Notes under the pieces: model-generated
Databases searched by the model: none
Told to the model about the DNA's origin: nothing
What the model saw: only the letters and a program-made list of their open reading frames with translations
In this document: positions 38,796 through 47,993 of the stretch, one piece after another
Position numbering within the stretch: position 1 is the first letter of the stretch
Layout: the number at the start of each line of letters is the position of its first letter
Made by a program: the position numbers and the translations under genes
Virus record (IMG/VR): IMGVR_UViG_3300032322_001160
Location: 1 to 57,647 of that record
Source: a virus
Reading direction: 5' to 3' (one strand)
Length of the DNA stretch: 57,647 nucleotides

Positions 38796-38822
38796 AGTAT
38801 ACGACATCGGTGAAACATGCAA
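38796..38822 (-). promoter_or_regulatory. Candidate promoter of the small early block
   Basis: -10 TATACT (38801-38796) with TTGCAT (38822-38817) upstream, 15-bp spacing; TACTAT at a 17-bp spacing is an alternative -10. It lies between the terminator after the polymerase gene and the AT-hook gene, so it would restart transcription. Confidence 0.42.
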
Positions 38823-38837
38823 GGCGGAATTTATCCT

Positions 38838-38864
38838 AAAAAAAGGGCCTGCGTGAACAGGCCC
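38838..38864 (-). terminator. Intrinsic terminator after the DNA polymerase
   Basis: Minus strand GGGCCTG, 6-nt loop, CAGGCCC, then seven T. Perfect 7-bp stem, 48 bp after the polymerase stop codon. Confidence 0.82.
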
Positions 38865-38912
38865 CAAGCCAACGTAGGAGAAAGGAGGCTTCTCTCGAAG
38901 ACCCCGAATCGA

Positions 38913-40769
38913 TCATACTGCTTCTCCCCACGAACGTCCAATCTCCACGTCCACACGGCTGGGGACCTCGATGGACACGGCCTTTTCCATGATGGCAGCG
39001 GCCTCGCGCGCTTCTTCTGCCGACTTCACCGACATTGCCACCTCATCGTGGACCTGTAGTAACAACGTAAAGCCCGCTTTGTGTAGCGCGATCATTGCCG
39101 CCTTGGTCTGATCTGCTGCCGAGCCCTGAATCAAACGGTTCAATCCCTTGTAAGTGAACGCTCGCTTCACCTGCCGCCCATATTCCACCACGGCCTGCTC
39201 ATACGGCAACGCCTTGTTCACGCCCCATTGTTTCGGCTCCCACAACGGAAAGCGGCACTTCCTGCCCAAGAGCGTTCGGATCGCGCCACCTGAGGCGGGA
39301 TGGTCAATCCGCTGCATCACCGCGTTTACCGTCCCTTTCAGGTACGGCACCTTCTTGTGGAAGACCTCCAGCAGGTCAGTGGCCTCCTCCATGCCCATGT
39401 CCAAGGATGCCGCAAGCTTGCCCTTACCCATGCCGTACATCAGGCCTAAACCGATCGTCTTGGCCTGCTTACGCTTAATCCCTGCCATGTCCGCGACCAT
39501 CTGGTGGAAGTCGGTATCGGGGTCTTGATGGTAGGCCTCGACCATCTTCTCCGCCCCCGGCAGACTCAAGAGACTGGCGTAGTGGACCAAGAGCCGTGGT
39601 TCTTGAGAACTGAAGTCACAAGAAGCCCACATGTCGCCTTCTTCGGGCAGAAAGAGCGAGCGCACCAACGGTCCGATCACCTCATGCCGGGCCGGGACCT
39701 GCTGCAAGTTAGGGTTTGCCATGGACAGTCGTCCTGTAACCGTGCCGCCCTCATCACTGCGTAGCTGGTTTACGTGCGGATGGATACGACCATCACCCTT
39801 GGAGAACTCAAGATACGGTTGTAAGAATGTCCCGTGGGTCTTGTTTAGTTCTCGGGCCTCCACGATCATCTTGGCAACGGGATGTTCGCAACTGTCGAGG
39901 AAGCTTTTTGTAAAGGACGGCAGGCCGTTAGTGGTTTTGGGATAGGCCACGCCAAGGTGGTCAAAGCCTTTGGCAATCGACGCAGCGGCCCAGATGTCCA
40001 CGGGGCTATCACAGGTCTTGCGGATGTCCTTGATCAGTTTGGCTTCGCGGTCTCGATACTCTGAGATCACCTGCTCTGCTTTGTTCCTGTCAAAGCGAAT
40101 GCCGCGCAGTGTCAGGTTGATCAGGATTGGCAGGAGCTCTGTTTCGATCTCAAAGATGTGTTGGACTTCGTCGCGCAGCAGCAGTGGCTTGAAGGTTTGC
40201 CAGAGCTTTAAAGTAAGCGCAGCGTCTTGCTCTGCATACTCTCCGACGTACATAGCAGGGAGCTTCCAGAGTTCTTTCTTAGCATGTACGCCGAAGTCCC
40301 CAGCCGCGTCTTTAAGACCCTGTTCCGATTTGACCTCTTTAAGGTAGTCGAAGCCAAGCGCATTGAGGCTGTAGGAGAAACGATTTTCGTCGAGAAGCGG
40401 CGCGGCGAGCATCGTATCGATGAGTCGGCCATTGACAGTGAATCCACTTGCAGCCAGCCACCCGGCATCATAGGCGGCGTTGTGCATGATTTTGTCTGCT
40501 GGGGTGGCGAGGACTTTTCTGATCCACCGCTCGACAATATTCTTATCAAGATTCCCGCCCCCACCAAGAGCAACAGGAAAGTAACCGCTCCATCCTTCGA
40601 CAGCAACAGCGTACCCAACAATGTACCCGTCCCGACGAGGCCAGCCGGGACCCATACCTTCCATGTGCGGATCACAGGTTTCCAAATCAATTGCAATCTC
40701 CTTTGCATCAGACAGATCAGGGAAGTGAGCCGGGGGCACCCATTCGGTCTTCACCGGAAACAGTGGCAT
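38913..40769 (-). CDS. DNA polymerase family A with 3'-5' exonuclease
   Basis: 618 residues from the ATG at 40769 (a TTG at 40781 would overlap the helicase stop). Exonuclease motifs are IDLETCDP (D28, E30), HNAAYD (D101) and YAEQD (Y178, D182). Polymerase motif A is CDFSSQEPRLL (D385), motif B RKQAKTIGLGLMYGMG, and motif C LLLQVHDEV (574-576). No 5'-nuclease domain. Leu441 occupies the place of E. coli Pol I Phe762. It replicates the phage genome with the primase and helicase upstream. Confidence 0.94.
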   Translation of the reverse strand: MPLFPVKTEWVPPAHFPDLSDAKEIAIDLETCDPHMEGMGPGWPRRDGYIVGYAVAVEGWSGYFPVALGGGGNLDKNIVERWIRKVLATPADKIMHNAAYDAGWLAASGFTVNGRLIDTMLAAPLLDENRFSYSLNALGFDYLKEVKSEQGLKDAAGDFGVHAKKELWKLPAMYVGEYAEQDAALTLKLWQTFKPLLLRDEVQHIFEIETELLPILINLTLRGIRFDRNKAEQVISEYRDREAKLIKDIRKTCDSPVDIWAAASIAKGFDHLGVAYPKTTNGLPSFTKSFLDSCEHPVAKMIVEARELNKTHGTFLQPYLEFSKGDGRIHPHVNQLRSDEGGTVTGRLSMANPNLQQVPARHEVIGPLVRSLFLPEEGDMWASCDFSSQEPRLLVHYASLLSLPGAEKMVEAYHQDPDTDFHQMVADMAGIKRKQAKTIGLGLMYGMGKGKLAASLDMGMEEATDLLEVFHKKVPYLKGTVNAVMQRIDHPASGGAIRTLLGRKCRFPLWEPKQWGVNKALPYEQAVVEYGRQVKRAFTYKGLNRLIQGSAADQTKAAMIALHKAGFTLLLQVHDEVAMSVKSAEEAREAAAIMEKAVSIEVPSRVDVEIGRSWGEAV

Positions 40770-40773
40770 GGTC

Positions 40774-42276
40774 CTATTCAATTCGAAATCCCCTCTCTAG
40801 GCTTTTTGGTTTGATGATGTGCAGTGTCTCTTTGGCGCGAGTAAGGCCTACGTACAGCAGTCGATTCACGTCGTCCGCGTTGTACGCATACTCCTTGGCA
40901 AACTTCGGCGAGAGGTCCGTGAGCAGTAAGACGTGATCCGCCTCCCCGCCTTTTGCGCCGTGGATCGTGGACAGTTTGATCGGCGCTTTGTCGTTCAACC
41001 TTGCCCCGCGTCGCAGGATCGAGATGATGTATTGGCGCTGGGCATCGGATATTTTGGTCAGCACCTTGTGCCAGATGTCGTCAGCCAGAAGGCCGAACGA
41101 CTCCTGCAGTTGCGTCATTGTGTACTCACCATTCGGATCGATGTCGCGCAGTGTCTTGAATCCGCGTTTGACGAACTCAGCACCTAAGAAGCGGTAGATC
41201 GTTTTGACCACGGGCATGGGCATGGCTTTGCCCTTGCGCAGCGCCTCCCAGCCAAGCACGGCGGTCAGAATATTCTCGGAGATGCTCCGTTGTCCGTGAC
41301 GCTCGAACATTAATCCTTGCGACTTTAACCACTCATGCAAGTCGTTTAGCATGTAGTTGGTGGACGCGAGCAATAGCCATTCACCCTGCGTGACGTTAAC
41401 TTGTTCAAAGCCTTCGTAGTAGAAGATGCTCCCCTCTTCTGTGCGAGGATGCCACTTCTTCTCTTGCCGCGAGCGGATGCGACTGACTACTTTGTTTGCC
41501 AGCGCGTGAATCTTTGCAGGCACACGGTACGACTGTTGCAGCACCTTGACCTCGCCGTCTAACGAGAGGAAGGTTTTGACATCTGCGCCTGCCCAGTTGT
41601 AAACCGCTTGATCATCATCACCCGCGATAAAGGTACGGTTTGCGCGTTCAGCGAGTTGGATGACCATCTCCCACTGTAGGCGCGATAGGTCTTGTGCTTC
41701 ATCGACGATCAGCACGTCCAGCTTTGGCAGGTAGTCTGGCTCTTGCACGATCTGCTCTAGTAGATCGGTGAAGTCCATCAGATTGTTTGAATACTTGTAG
41801 TGACGATACGCGCGCTCGACGAATTCGAAGTGAAACCATTCGATGCTAAGACCCGAGCGGTTGTAGTGTGTGCGTAGGTCCACGCCACGGATGCGGGCGA
41901 GGTTGATTTCATTAAGGATGGGGTTATCCGTCTGAACGACAAACTCTTCGTCTCCGCTGCTAACGCTCATGTCAAGCCCTGCTTGCCGTGCAAACTCACG
42001 GTAATTCTCTGGCTTCATGATTTCGTTGTTCGACACACGCAAGCAGCGATAGGCGAGGCTATGCAGTGTGCGAAAGTACGGGAAGTCCGTCTCGGCATTG
42101 AGCTCGTTGAATTTGGCGATCGCACGGTCCCGTGCTTCGTTCGCGGCCTTACGCGTAAACGCGAAGTAACCAATGGAACGCGCAGGCACTCCCGACTCTA
42201 GTTCTTGCTCGACCAAGTTCAGAAGGTACGTGGTCTTACCAGAACCGGGAGGCCCGAAGATTTTATGAATCTTCAT
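40774..42276 (-). CDS. Superfamily 1 DNA helicase (UvrD/Rep-like)
   Basis: 500 residues from the ATG at 42276. Walker A GPPGSGKTT (8-16), VLIVDEAQDLSRLQ (motif II), GDDDQAVYNWAGAD (III), VLQQSYRVPAKI (IV), STIHGAKGGEADHVLLLTD (V) and NRLLYVGLTRAKETLHII (VI). A 3'-5' helicase for replication or recombination. The accessory subdomains are short. It lies between a small gene and the polymerase, forming a replication operon. Confidence 0.9.
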   Translation of the reverse strand: MKIHKIFGPPGSGKTTYLLNLVEQELESGVPARSIGYFAFTRKAANEARDRAIAKFNELNAETDFPYFRTLHSLAYRCLRVSNNEIMKPENYREFARQAGLDMSVSSGDEEFVVQTDNPILNEINLARIRGVDLRTHYNRSGLSIEWFHFEFVERAYRHYKYSNNLMDFTDLLEQIVQEPDYLPKLDVLIVDEAQDLSRLQWEMVIQLAERANRTFIAGDDDQAVYNWAGADVKTFLSLDGEVKVLQQSYRVPAKIHALANKVVSRIRSRQEKKWHPRTEEGSIFYYEGFEQVNVTQGEWLLLASTNYMLNDLHEWLKSQGLMFERHGQRSISENILTAVLGWEALRKGKAMPMPVVKTIYRFLGAEFVKRGFKTLRDIDPNGEYTMTQLQESFGLLADDIWHKVLTKISDAQRQYIISILRRGARLNDKAPIKLSTIHGAKGGEADHVLLLTDLSPKFAKEYAYNADDVNRLLYVGLTRAKETLHIIKPKSLERGFRIE

Positions 42277-42511
42277 TGTCGTCGAAGTTTTTCCACAAGA
42301 CGATGGGCTGCGTGTCGCCTGCATACTTGAACACAAACTCGCGTTCAATGTATTCGGCGGCTTCTTGTTCGCCCATACTGTCCTCATCGACCAAGATGCG
42401 GATCATCCCAATCGCGTCGTAGACGAGGCGCTCGACTAATTGCTCGCCATGCCACGTTGTGCAGCTACCTAACTCAGCCGCTTTGAATTTTTGTAGTTCG
42501 AGAATTTCCAT
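42263..42511 (-). CDS. Small acidic protein
   Basis: 82 residues. Helical (LQKFKAAELGSCTTWHGEQL, VERLVYDAIGMIRILVDEDS, EAAEYIEREFVFKYAG) with an acidic tail. Overlaps the helicase start by 14 bp. Function unknown; probably made with the replication proteins. Confidence 0.6.
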   Translation of the reverse strand: MEILELQKFKAAELGSCTTWHGEQLVERLVYDAIGMIRILVDEDSMGEQEAAEYIEREFVFKYAGDTQPIVLWKNFDDNEDS

Positions 42512-44040
42512 TAGAACGGCGCTCCTTTCTGTTGTGGTGTTTCAAACGGTGTTTCTTGACGCGTGAACCGTGGTACGCGCCACGCTCTTACTGCTCTGCC
42601 CTTCAAGAACAAACTAATTGGCTCGCCCCCAAGATCACGAATCTTCTGTGCCATACGGGGTGCGGTCATGCCGCTAAACGCACTGCGCTTTAAATGTGCT
42701 TCGAGGTCCTTCATGCGAAAGTAAACACGAGACTCTTCTTCGTCCGTCCAAGGACGGCCCATGAGAATTTCCTCGCGGTCCATCGCTTGTTGCAAGTGCG
42801 TGGTGAACTCCTCTAGCAAATCTTGGAAGCGACCTGATTGACTGGTATCTTCAGGTGCGTCTTGGATTTGTTCGAGTTCAACCATCTCGCGTAGGAGGCC
42901 GTTTAAGAAGCCCTCCCAATCCTGACGGCGTAGTGTTGGTGGCAAGACGTTCAAGCGTTCGACGCAGGCCTTCTGGAATGCAGGTTGGTTGAAGAGTTGA
43001 TCCGTGTCTAATTCAATGCGCCTGCCGTTGACATCCAAGAACCACAGTGGTGGCTCAGAGTTGTACTTAGTCAAGCTTGATACCTTCGGTGAATCTGGGC
43101 CGTCAGCACCGATGCCGTGTCGGCGGGTGCGGCATAGACCGGAATTGCAGAAGGAGTTCAAGGGTGCGTCTTTGCACTTGTACTTGTAGTCCTTCTTTTG
43201 TATCTGCTTCGTGATCACCAACAGTTCATTTAAGGGCAGTGGTGGGCCCATGAACTTTTGGTTGTACTCCATGAGTTTGTCTTCCCAGTTGTTCGGGATG
43301 GACTTTTTGAGGTAGACCGCGATGTTAAATAGGCCGTTGTTGCGAGTGCCTTCCGGAAATCCCTGATTACATAACGCCTGCAGACAGGGCGGACCATCTT
43401 TGATGGGCGCGTCCGCATTTTTCTTTTCCGCTTCCGGATGAACGAGCGGCACTGGTTGTACATATTGTTCGTAAAGCCCAAAGAATTCGCTAAGGCTGGA
43501 AGCCTCGCCAGCATCATTGATCGCGTAACGCAGGGTTTCATCGCCCCCGAAATACGGAAGGTTAAGGAAGTTACCCGTGTCACCGCGCTCAACAAGGACT
43601 TCAGTTTGTTTCGGAAAAATTTCACGACCACTTTCTCCCAGTATGCTTGCACACGTGTTTAAGTAGCGCTGCATCTCTGCAGCGAATATCGGTTCTTTTG
43701 TAAACAGGAATACATGCGCGCCGCCTGACTTACTACGGCAGACAACAAGCGGTAGGTTTAACCGACGAATCTTTTCCACCAGACCTTTATGGTCCAGAGG
43801 GTACTGATCAATGTCAATGCAACCCCATATGCAAGTATTGTCAGGACGAATAGGAATGATGCCAAGAGAAGGCTCAGCACCCTGTAGGTGACGTTCCCAA
43901 AGGTCATCGGTTGGCGGGTTCCGTACAACAACTGCCTTGCCTGCTTGTTTGCCATTCCCCGTCTCTCGCTCTATTTTGTAGGTTCCATAGGCGATATTCG
44001 ACCCTTCGAATATCGACTTGAATTTGGCGATATCAGTCAT
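42511..44040 (-). CDS. Archaeo-eukaryotic-type primase (TOTE-like)
   Basis: 509 residues. IWGCIDIDQYP (D76 and D78) and CRSKSGGAHVFLF (H109) are the catalytic DxD and sxH motifs of the AEP primase fold; the surroundings resemble the TOTE primase domain. After about residue 210 comes a helical PriCT-like part (GTRNNGLFNIAVYLKKS) and a zinc-binding cluster (YKCKDAPLNSFCNSGLCRTR). A C-terminal domain could interact with helicase. It probably makes primers for the family A polymerase. No DnaB-type helicase domain is present. Confidence 0.82.
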   Translation of the reverse strand: MTDIAKFKSIFEGSNIAYGTYKIERETGNGKQAGKAVVVRNPPTDDLWERHLQGAEPSLGIIPIRPDNTCIWGCIDIDQYPLDHKGLVEKIRRLNLPLVVCRSKSGGAHVFLFTKEPIFAAEMQRYLNTCASILGESGREIFPKQTEVLVERGDTGNFLNLPYFGGDETLRYAINDAGEASSLSEFFGLYEQYVQPVPLVHPEAEKKNADAPIKDGPPCLQALCNQGFPEGTRNNGLFNIAVYLKKSIPNNWEDKLMEYNQKFMGPPLPLNELLVITKQIQKKDYKYKCKDAPLNSFCNSGLCRTRRHGIGADGPDSPKVSSLTKYNSEPPLWFLDVNGRRIELDTDQLFNQPAFQKACVERLNVLPPTLRRQDWEGFLNGLLREMVELEQIQDAPEDTSQSGRFQDLLEEFTTHLQQAMDREEILMGRPWTDEEESRVYFRMKDLEAHLKRSAFSGMTAPRMAQKIRDLGGEPISLFLKGRAVRAWRVPRFTRQETPFETPQQKGAPF

Positions 44041-44059
44041 TTCTGCTTTCTGTAAAGGG

Positions 44060-44093
44060 AAAAAGGGCCCTACTCCCTCGCGGTTTCGGGCCC
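44060..44093 (-). terminator. Probable intrinsic terminator between early genes
   Basis: Minus strand GGGCCC, 17-nt spacer, GGGCCC, then five T. The 6-bp stem is GC-only but the loop is long. It would reduce read-through from 44099-44869 into the primase. Confidence 0.55.
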
Positions 44094-44098
44094 GTCAA

Positions 44099-44869
44099 TC
44101 AGAAAGGTTGCGCGCCTGCTGGTGCAGCCTGTTCGTCGCTATGAGTGACTTTCACATCACCTGCGTTGATTGAATCTGCAAAGCTCTTCGCAGTCAGATA
44201 CATACCCTCGTCTTCGACGCTGCTGTTGTGCTCAACTTCCCAACCAAACCACTGGCCCTTGTCATTGCTTTCCTTGACAGTGGTCAGGCGATAGGTTTGG
44301 GAATACATCGGAGGCGTGTAAAGACCATTCTTGCCCATCAGCTTCACGCTTTGCATCATGGTATTCCACTTGCGCGACTTCTTAAGCTGCGTGGACTTCA
44401 TGACGATGAGCGCTGGATGTGGGATGCCTGCTGCGTCGATTACCATGACGTAGTGGTTGGCGGTGTTCTCGATGTAGTTGCCGTTATCGAGATAGTCTTT
44501 GTTCTCGCCGGGTACGCGATGCGTTTTGGAGAGGATGTCGCTAGTGCTGGGGTAATACGCTATAGGTGCGCCAGAGCCGCTGCCACGCGGTGCCCATTCA
44601 ATGTACTGACGTACGTAGGCACAAGGGATAACCAGAATACCCTTCTTGCCGTCGAAGAGTTCCCCTGTAACGCTGTTATAGATCATACCCGGCATTGCGC
44701 CGTCTAATGAACCAACCTCTGGCGAAGTGTTAGTCAGTAGGCGGAGAAACGGAAGCGCAAAGTCATCCTGATTCATGCCAGCGAAACCGGACTGCGCATC
44801 CTCTTCAAAACGGTTCGTTAAGACTGCGACTGCATTAGTCTTGACTTCTGCTATTTCTGCTTTACCCAT
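44099..44869 (-). CDS. Conserved early protein, possibly single-strand DNA binding
   Basis: 256 residues. Segments FALPFLRLLTNTSPEV, GILVIPCAYVRQYIEWAPRG, TANHYVMVIDAAGIPHPALI and KSRKWNTMMQSVKL with an acidic C-terminal tail (VTHSDEQAAPAGAQPF). An aromatic beta core and acidic tail in a replication operon suggest a gp2.5-like ssDNA-binding protein; this is inference. AAGGAG upstream. Confidence 0.6.
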   Translation of the reverse strand: MGKAEIAEVKTNAVAVLTNRFEEDAQSGFAGMNQDDFALPFLRLLTNTSPEVGSLDGAMPGMIYNSVTGELFDGKKGILVIPCAYVRQYIEWAPRGSGSGAPIAYYPSTSDILSKTHRVPGENKDYLDNGNYIENTANHYVMVIDAAGIPHPALIVMKSTQLKKSRKWNTMMQSVKLMGKNGLYTPPMYSQTYRLTTVKESNDKGQWFGWEVEHNSSVEDEGMYLTAKSFADSINAGDVKVTHSDEQAAPAGAQPF

Positions 44870-44889
44870 GATTCTTGCTCCTTGTATCG

Positions 44890-45444
44890 TTAAACGGATT
44901 TGATTGTCGCTTTTTGGCCGATGTAAGCGCCGAACAACTCAGATGGAAACTCGCGACCTTTCTCCACCTGTTCCTTGACCCATGCTTTGAGTGTCATGGG
45001 CTCAACCTTTTCTGCTTGCTCAACGGGATAACCTGCATCCCGCAGTGTTGCAACGGCTTTAGCACAGAGTGCTTCTTCACCACGACCAAAGCGAACAGAG
45101 ACTGTGTTCTTGATGATGTCGTCAAAGCCATGGTCCCGTAGCCACTGGAAGGCTTCAGAACGCTTTGCTTCAGTGATCGACGCGCTATAAAACGCTTTGA
45201 TCTCGATGGATGAGCCGTCTTCCATCTTGAAGCTCTTCATGCCTAGACTGGTCAATGCCTCGGGGATGACTTCCTCAGTTAGCTTGCGGTACTGCTCTTT
45301 ACGCTGCTTGAGTTCAGTCTCGTAGTCCTCGATCTCTTTCTCAAGAGACTTGGCACGACGCGCCATTTTTGCAATGCCTTGCAGATCGTTATCTGCGATC
45401 TGCAACGCTGCTGCATCTTGCTCAAATATATTCGTCAAACTCAT
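44890..45444 (-). CDS. Conserved early coiled-coil protein
   Basis: 184 residues from the ATG at 45444, after GAAAGGAGAAATG. KMARRAKSLEKEIEDYETEL begins a coiled coil; MKSFKMEDGSSIEIKAFYSA and SEAFQWLRDHGFDDIIKNTV follow, ending with EKGREFPSELFGAYIGQKAT. I recall similar proteins beside ssDNA-binding or recombination genes of phages, without a proven role. Confidence 0.6.
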   Translation of the reverse strand: MSLTNIFEQDAAALQIADNDLQGIAKMARRAKSLEKEIEDYETELKQRKEQYRKLTEEVIPEALTSLGMKSFKMEDGSSIEIKAFYSASITEAKRSEAFQWLRDHGFDDIIKNTVSVRFGRGEEALCAKAVATLRDAGYPVEQAEKVEPMTLKAWVKEQVEKGREFPSELFGAYIGQKATIKSV

Positions 45445-45778
45445 TTTGCATTTCTCCTTTCTTGAACGCGCTATTAAAGTCAATCTGTATTGGGATGTAT
45501 CGTCGTTCTCGCTTATCCCATTTCAAACACTTGAAGCGTCCGTTGTTGCGTTGTGCTGCAACGACTGCGACGATCGACATGGCCGTCGGGTCACCGATGA
45601 ACAGAAGATAATCTTCGTCAGAAAAGTTTTCAAGTACTCGATGTGCCCGACGCACTGTGGGTGCTACAGAAAATGCCACCTGTGCATTAGGGGGCAAGAT
45701 CGTAACGATATCTCCGAAGTCCAAAGCAGACGATATATTGTGTTGCCCCGTTTCGGAAACGGCAAAGACTGTAGGCAC
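45422..45778 (-). CDS. Early protein, first gene of the leftward transcript
   Basis: 118 residues, starting at GTG 45778, 7 nt after AGGAG (the longer frame to 45838 lies over the promoter). Begins PTVFAVSETGQHNISSALDF, has RRAHRVLENFSDEDYLLFIG and CLKWDKRERRYIPIQIDF. Beta-rich; function unknown. Overlaps the next gene by 23 bp. Confidence 0.62.
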   Translation of the reverse strand: MPTVFAVSETGQHNISSALDFGDIVTILPPNAQVAFSVAPTVRRAHRVLENFSDEDYLLFIGDPTAMSIVAVVAAQRNNGRFKCLKWDKRERRYIPIQIDFNSAFKKGEMQNEFDEYI

Positions 45779-45808
45779 TTCATTTCTCCTTTCTGTGTTC
45801 GAGTTTTG

Positions 45809-45838
45809 AGTATATACTTGACTCCGGGGATTTTGCAA
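45809..45838 (-). promoter_or_regulatory. Leftward early promoter in the divergent gap
   Basis: -35 TTGCAA (45838-45833), 18-bp spacer, -10 TATACT (45814-45809), followed by the GAAAGGAG ribosome site of the GTG-start gene. The whole divergent gap is 83 bp. On the plus strand TTGACT at 45818-45823 has no good -10. Confidence 0.6.
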
Positions 45839-45861
45839 CCCCCACAGAAAGGAGAATCGCT

Positions 45862-47313
45862 ATGGATGAATTTTTACAACGATACCCCTACAAGAACAAG
45901 CCCTTCCTGCATCAGGAGGCCTATCTGACTAGGTTTTGGAATAAGCAAGTGGCCGCTCTCTTTTCAGAGATGGGCACAGGCAAGAGCTTTATGTTGATCA
46001 ATAACTTGGCAATGTTGTATGACCAAGGACAGGTTAATGCGGCGTTGGTGATTGCGCCGAAGGGTGTGTACCGTAACTGGATGGACACAGAGATACCCAA
46101 GCATATGCCAGAACACATCGTGTATCGAATGGCGCTGTGGACCCCGTCTCCAAAGAAAGCAGAAAGAGAAGCGTTAGACAGAATGTTCGAGATCAGTGAG
46201 GACTTAAAAATCCTCATCATGAACGTGGAAGCTTTATCCACGGAAAAAGGCGTGAAATTCGCGAGTAGGTACTTACTTGCACATGACGCTTTTATGGCGA
46301 TCGATGAATCGACCACGATCAAAACGCATACGGCGGCACGGGCAAAGAACGCGACGAAGATTGGCAAGCAGGCCAAGTACAAGCGCATCATGACCGGCTC
46401 GCCAGTGACGAAGAACCCGTTGGACTTGTTCCAGCAGTGTGTGTTCCTTGATCCGCGATGCTTGGGGCATGACAGCTTTTACACGTTTCAAGCGCGCTAT
46501 GCGGTGATGCAGGAGCGGCAGTTAGCGACGCATACGTTTAAGCAGATTCTGGGCTTTCGGCATTTAGAGGAATTAAGGGAGAAACTGGATCGCTTTAGCT
46601 TTCGGGTGACGAAGGACGAGTGTCTGGACTTGCCTGATAAGTTGTACGTGAAGCGGGAGGTAGACTTAACGGAAGAGCAGGCCAAGGCGTACAAGGAGAT
46701 GCGGCTGATGGCGTTGGCATTGTTTCGGGAGGGCGAGGTATCCACGGTGAACGCGCTGACCCAGATCATGCGTCTGCATCAGATCGTCTGCGGGCATGTG
46801 AAGCTGGATAACGGGACGGTGCTGGACTTGCCGAACAACCGGATCAAGGAGTTGATGAGCATTGTCGAGGAGTCGGATGGCAAGATGATCATCTGGGCCA
46901 ATTACCGACATGACATCGAGGCGATCAAGCTGGCTTTATCCTCTGTCTACGGGATGAACTCGGCGGCGGCGTACTACGGTGAGACGGAAACGGACAAACG
47001 GCAGGAGATCGTCAACGACTTCCAAGACCCGAACAACCCCCTACGGTTCTTCATTGGCAACCCGACCACGGGTGGGTACGGCCTGACGCTGACGGCGGCA
47101 AATCTAGTGGTGTACTACAGCAATTCATTCGATCTGGAGAAGCGCCTTCAATCGGAAGACCGGGCGCACCGGATCGGCCAGACCAAGAACGTGACCTACA
47201 TCGACCTGATCTGCCCCGGTACGGTGGACGAGAAGATCGTTAAATCCTTGCGCGACAAAATTAACATCGCCACTCAGGTGATGGGAGAGGAACTAAAATC
47301 ATGGCTAATTTGA
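45862..47313 (+). CDS. SNF2-type DEAD-like helicase/translocase
   Basis: 483 residues. FSEMGTGKSFML (Walker A), FMAIDESTTIKT (motif II, DEST), KRIMTGSPVTKNPLDLF (III), MIIWANYRHDIEAI (IV), STGG-type PTTGGYGLTLTAANLVVYYS (V) and RLQSEDRAHRIGQTKNVTYI (VI). This is the order of superfamily 2 SNF2-like ATPases. It is one of only two rightward genes; a GAAAGGAGAATCGCT precedes the ATG. Its partner is a nuclease, so a role in DNA processing or recombination is likely. Confidence 0.9.
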   Translation: MDEFLQRYPYKNKPFLHQEAYLTRFWNKQVAALFSEMGTGKSFMLINNLAMLYDQGQVNAALVIAPKGVYRNWMDTEIPKHMPEHIVYRMALWTPSPKKAEREALDRMFEISEDLKILIMNVEALSTEKGVKFASRYLLAHDAFMAIDESTTIKTHTAARAKNATKIGKQAKYKRIMTGSPVTKNPLDLFQQCVFLDPRCLGHDSFYTFQARYAVMQERQLATHTFKQILGFRHLEELREKLDRFSFRVTKDECLDLPDKLYVKREVDLTEEQAKAYKEMRLMALALFREGEVSTVNALTQIMRLHQIVCGHVKLDNGTVLDLPNNRIKELMSIVEESDGKMIIWANYRHDIEAIKLALSSVYGMNSAAAYYGETETDKRQEIVNDFQDPNNPLRFFIGNPTTGGYGLTLTAANLVVYYSNSFDLEKRLQSEDRAHRIGQTKNVTYIDLICPGTVDEKIVKSLRDKINIATQVMGEELKSWLI

Positions 47314-47993
47314 TCCCCGTCAAGAACCTGTACACCTACGAGCGCCTAGAGCGTATCGAGACGCCCAAAGGACGCACGTATCGTCGGGGAGAGGAGACGC
47401 CGGTCTACAGCGTCACCAACATTCTTGACAAAACGAAAGATAAGACCACGCTGGACGCTTGGGTGGCGCGAGTAGGGGCCGAGGAAGCGGAAAGAATCAA
47501 GAATAACGCCGCTCACGTGGGAACTGCCATGCATTTCGTCATTGAAAGATTCCTAGAGGGAACGGCATTACCTCCTGCGGAGGATTGGCTGCAACTACGG
47601 GGCTATGAAATGGGCCACCGGTTGATCAATCAGCACTTCGATTCGTTGGAGGAGGTGTGGGGGTCAGAGGTGCCTTTGTACTATCCCGGCAAGTATGCGG
47701 GGACGACTGACTTGGTGGGCGTGTTCCGTGGGAAACCGGCCATTGTGGACTTCAAACAAAGCCTGAAACCCAAGCGCTATGAATGGATCACGGACTACTT
47801 CCACCAGCTTGCCGCGTATGCCATGGCACACGACATCCTGCACGGCACAGACATCAACTTCGGGGTGGTGCTGATCGCGGTACAGGATGGCTCGACGCAG
47901 GAATTTACGACTACAGGCCGTGATTTCGAGCGTCAAAAGAAGGAGTGGATGGACCGGGTGGAGAAGTTTCTGACTAAACTTTCCGAAACCTAG
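47301..47993 (+). CDS. PD-(D/E)XK exonuclease (RecB/Cas4-like)
   Basis: 230 residues. GTAMHFVIERFL (His), YAGTTDLVGVF (Asp), IVDFKQS (D-x-K) and YFHQLAAYAMA (Gln-x3-Tyr) are the motifs of the RecB/Cas4-type nuclease fold, with the remaining Glu in SEVPLYYPG. No Cys for an iron-sulphur cluster is evident. Overlaps the helicase by 13 bp and so is coupled to it. Its 3' end overlaps a leftward gene by 20 bp. Confidence 0.85.
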   Translation: MANLIPVKNLYTYERLERIETPKGRTYRRGEETPVYSVTNILDKTKDKTTLDAWVARVGAEEAERIKNNAAHVGTAMHFVIERFLEGTALPPAEDWLQLRGYEMGHRLINQHFDSLEEVWGSEVPLYYPGKYAGTTDLVGVFRGKPAIVDFKQSLKPKRYEWITDYFHQLAAYAMAHDILHGTDINFGVVLIAVQDGSTQEFTTTGRDFERQKKEWMDRVEKFLTKLSET

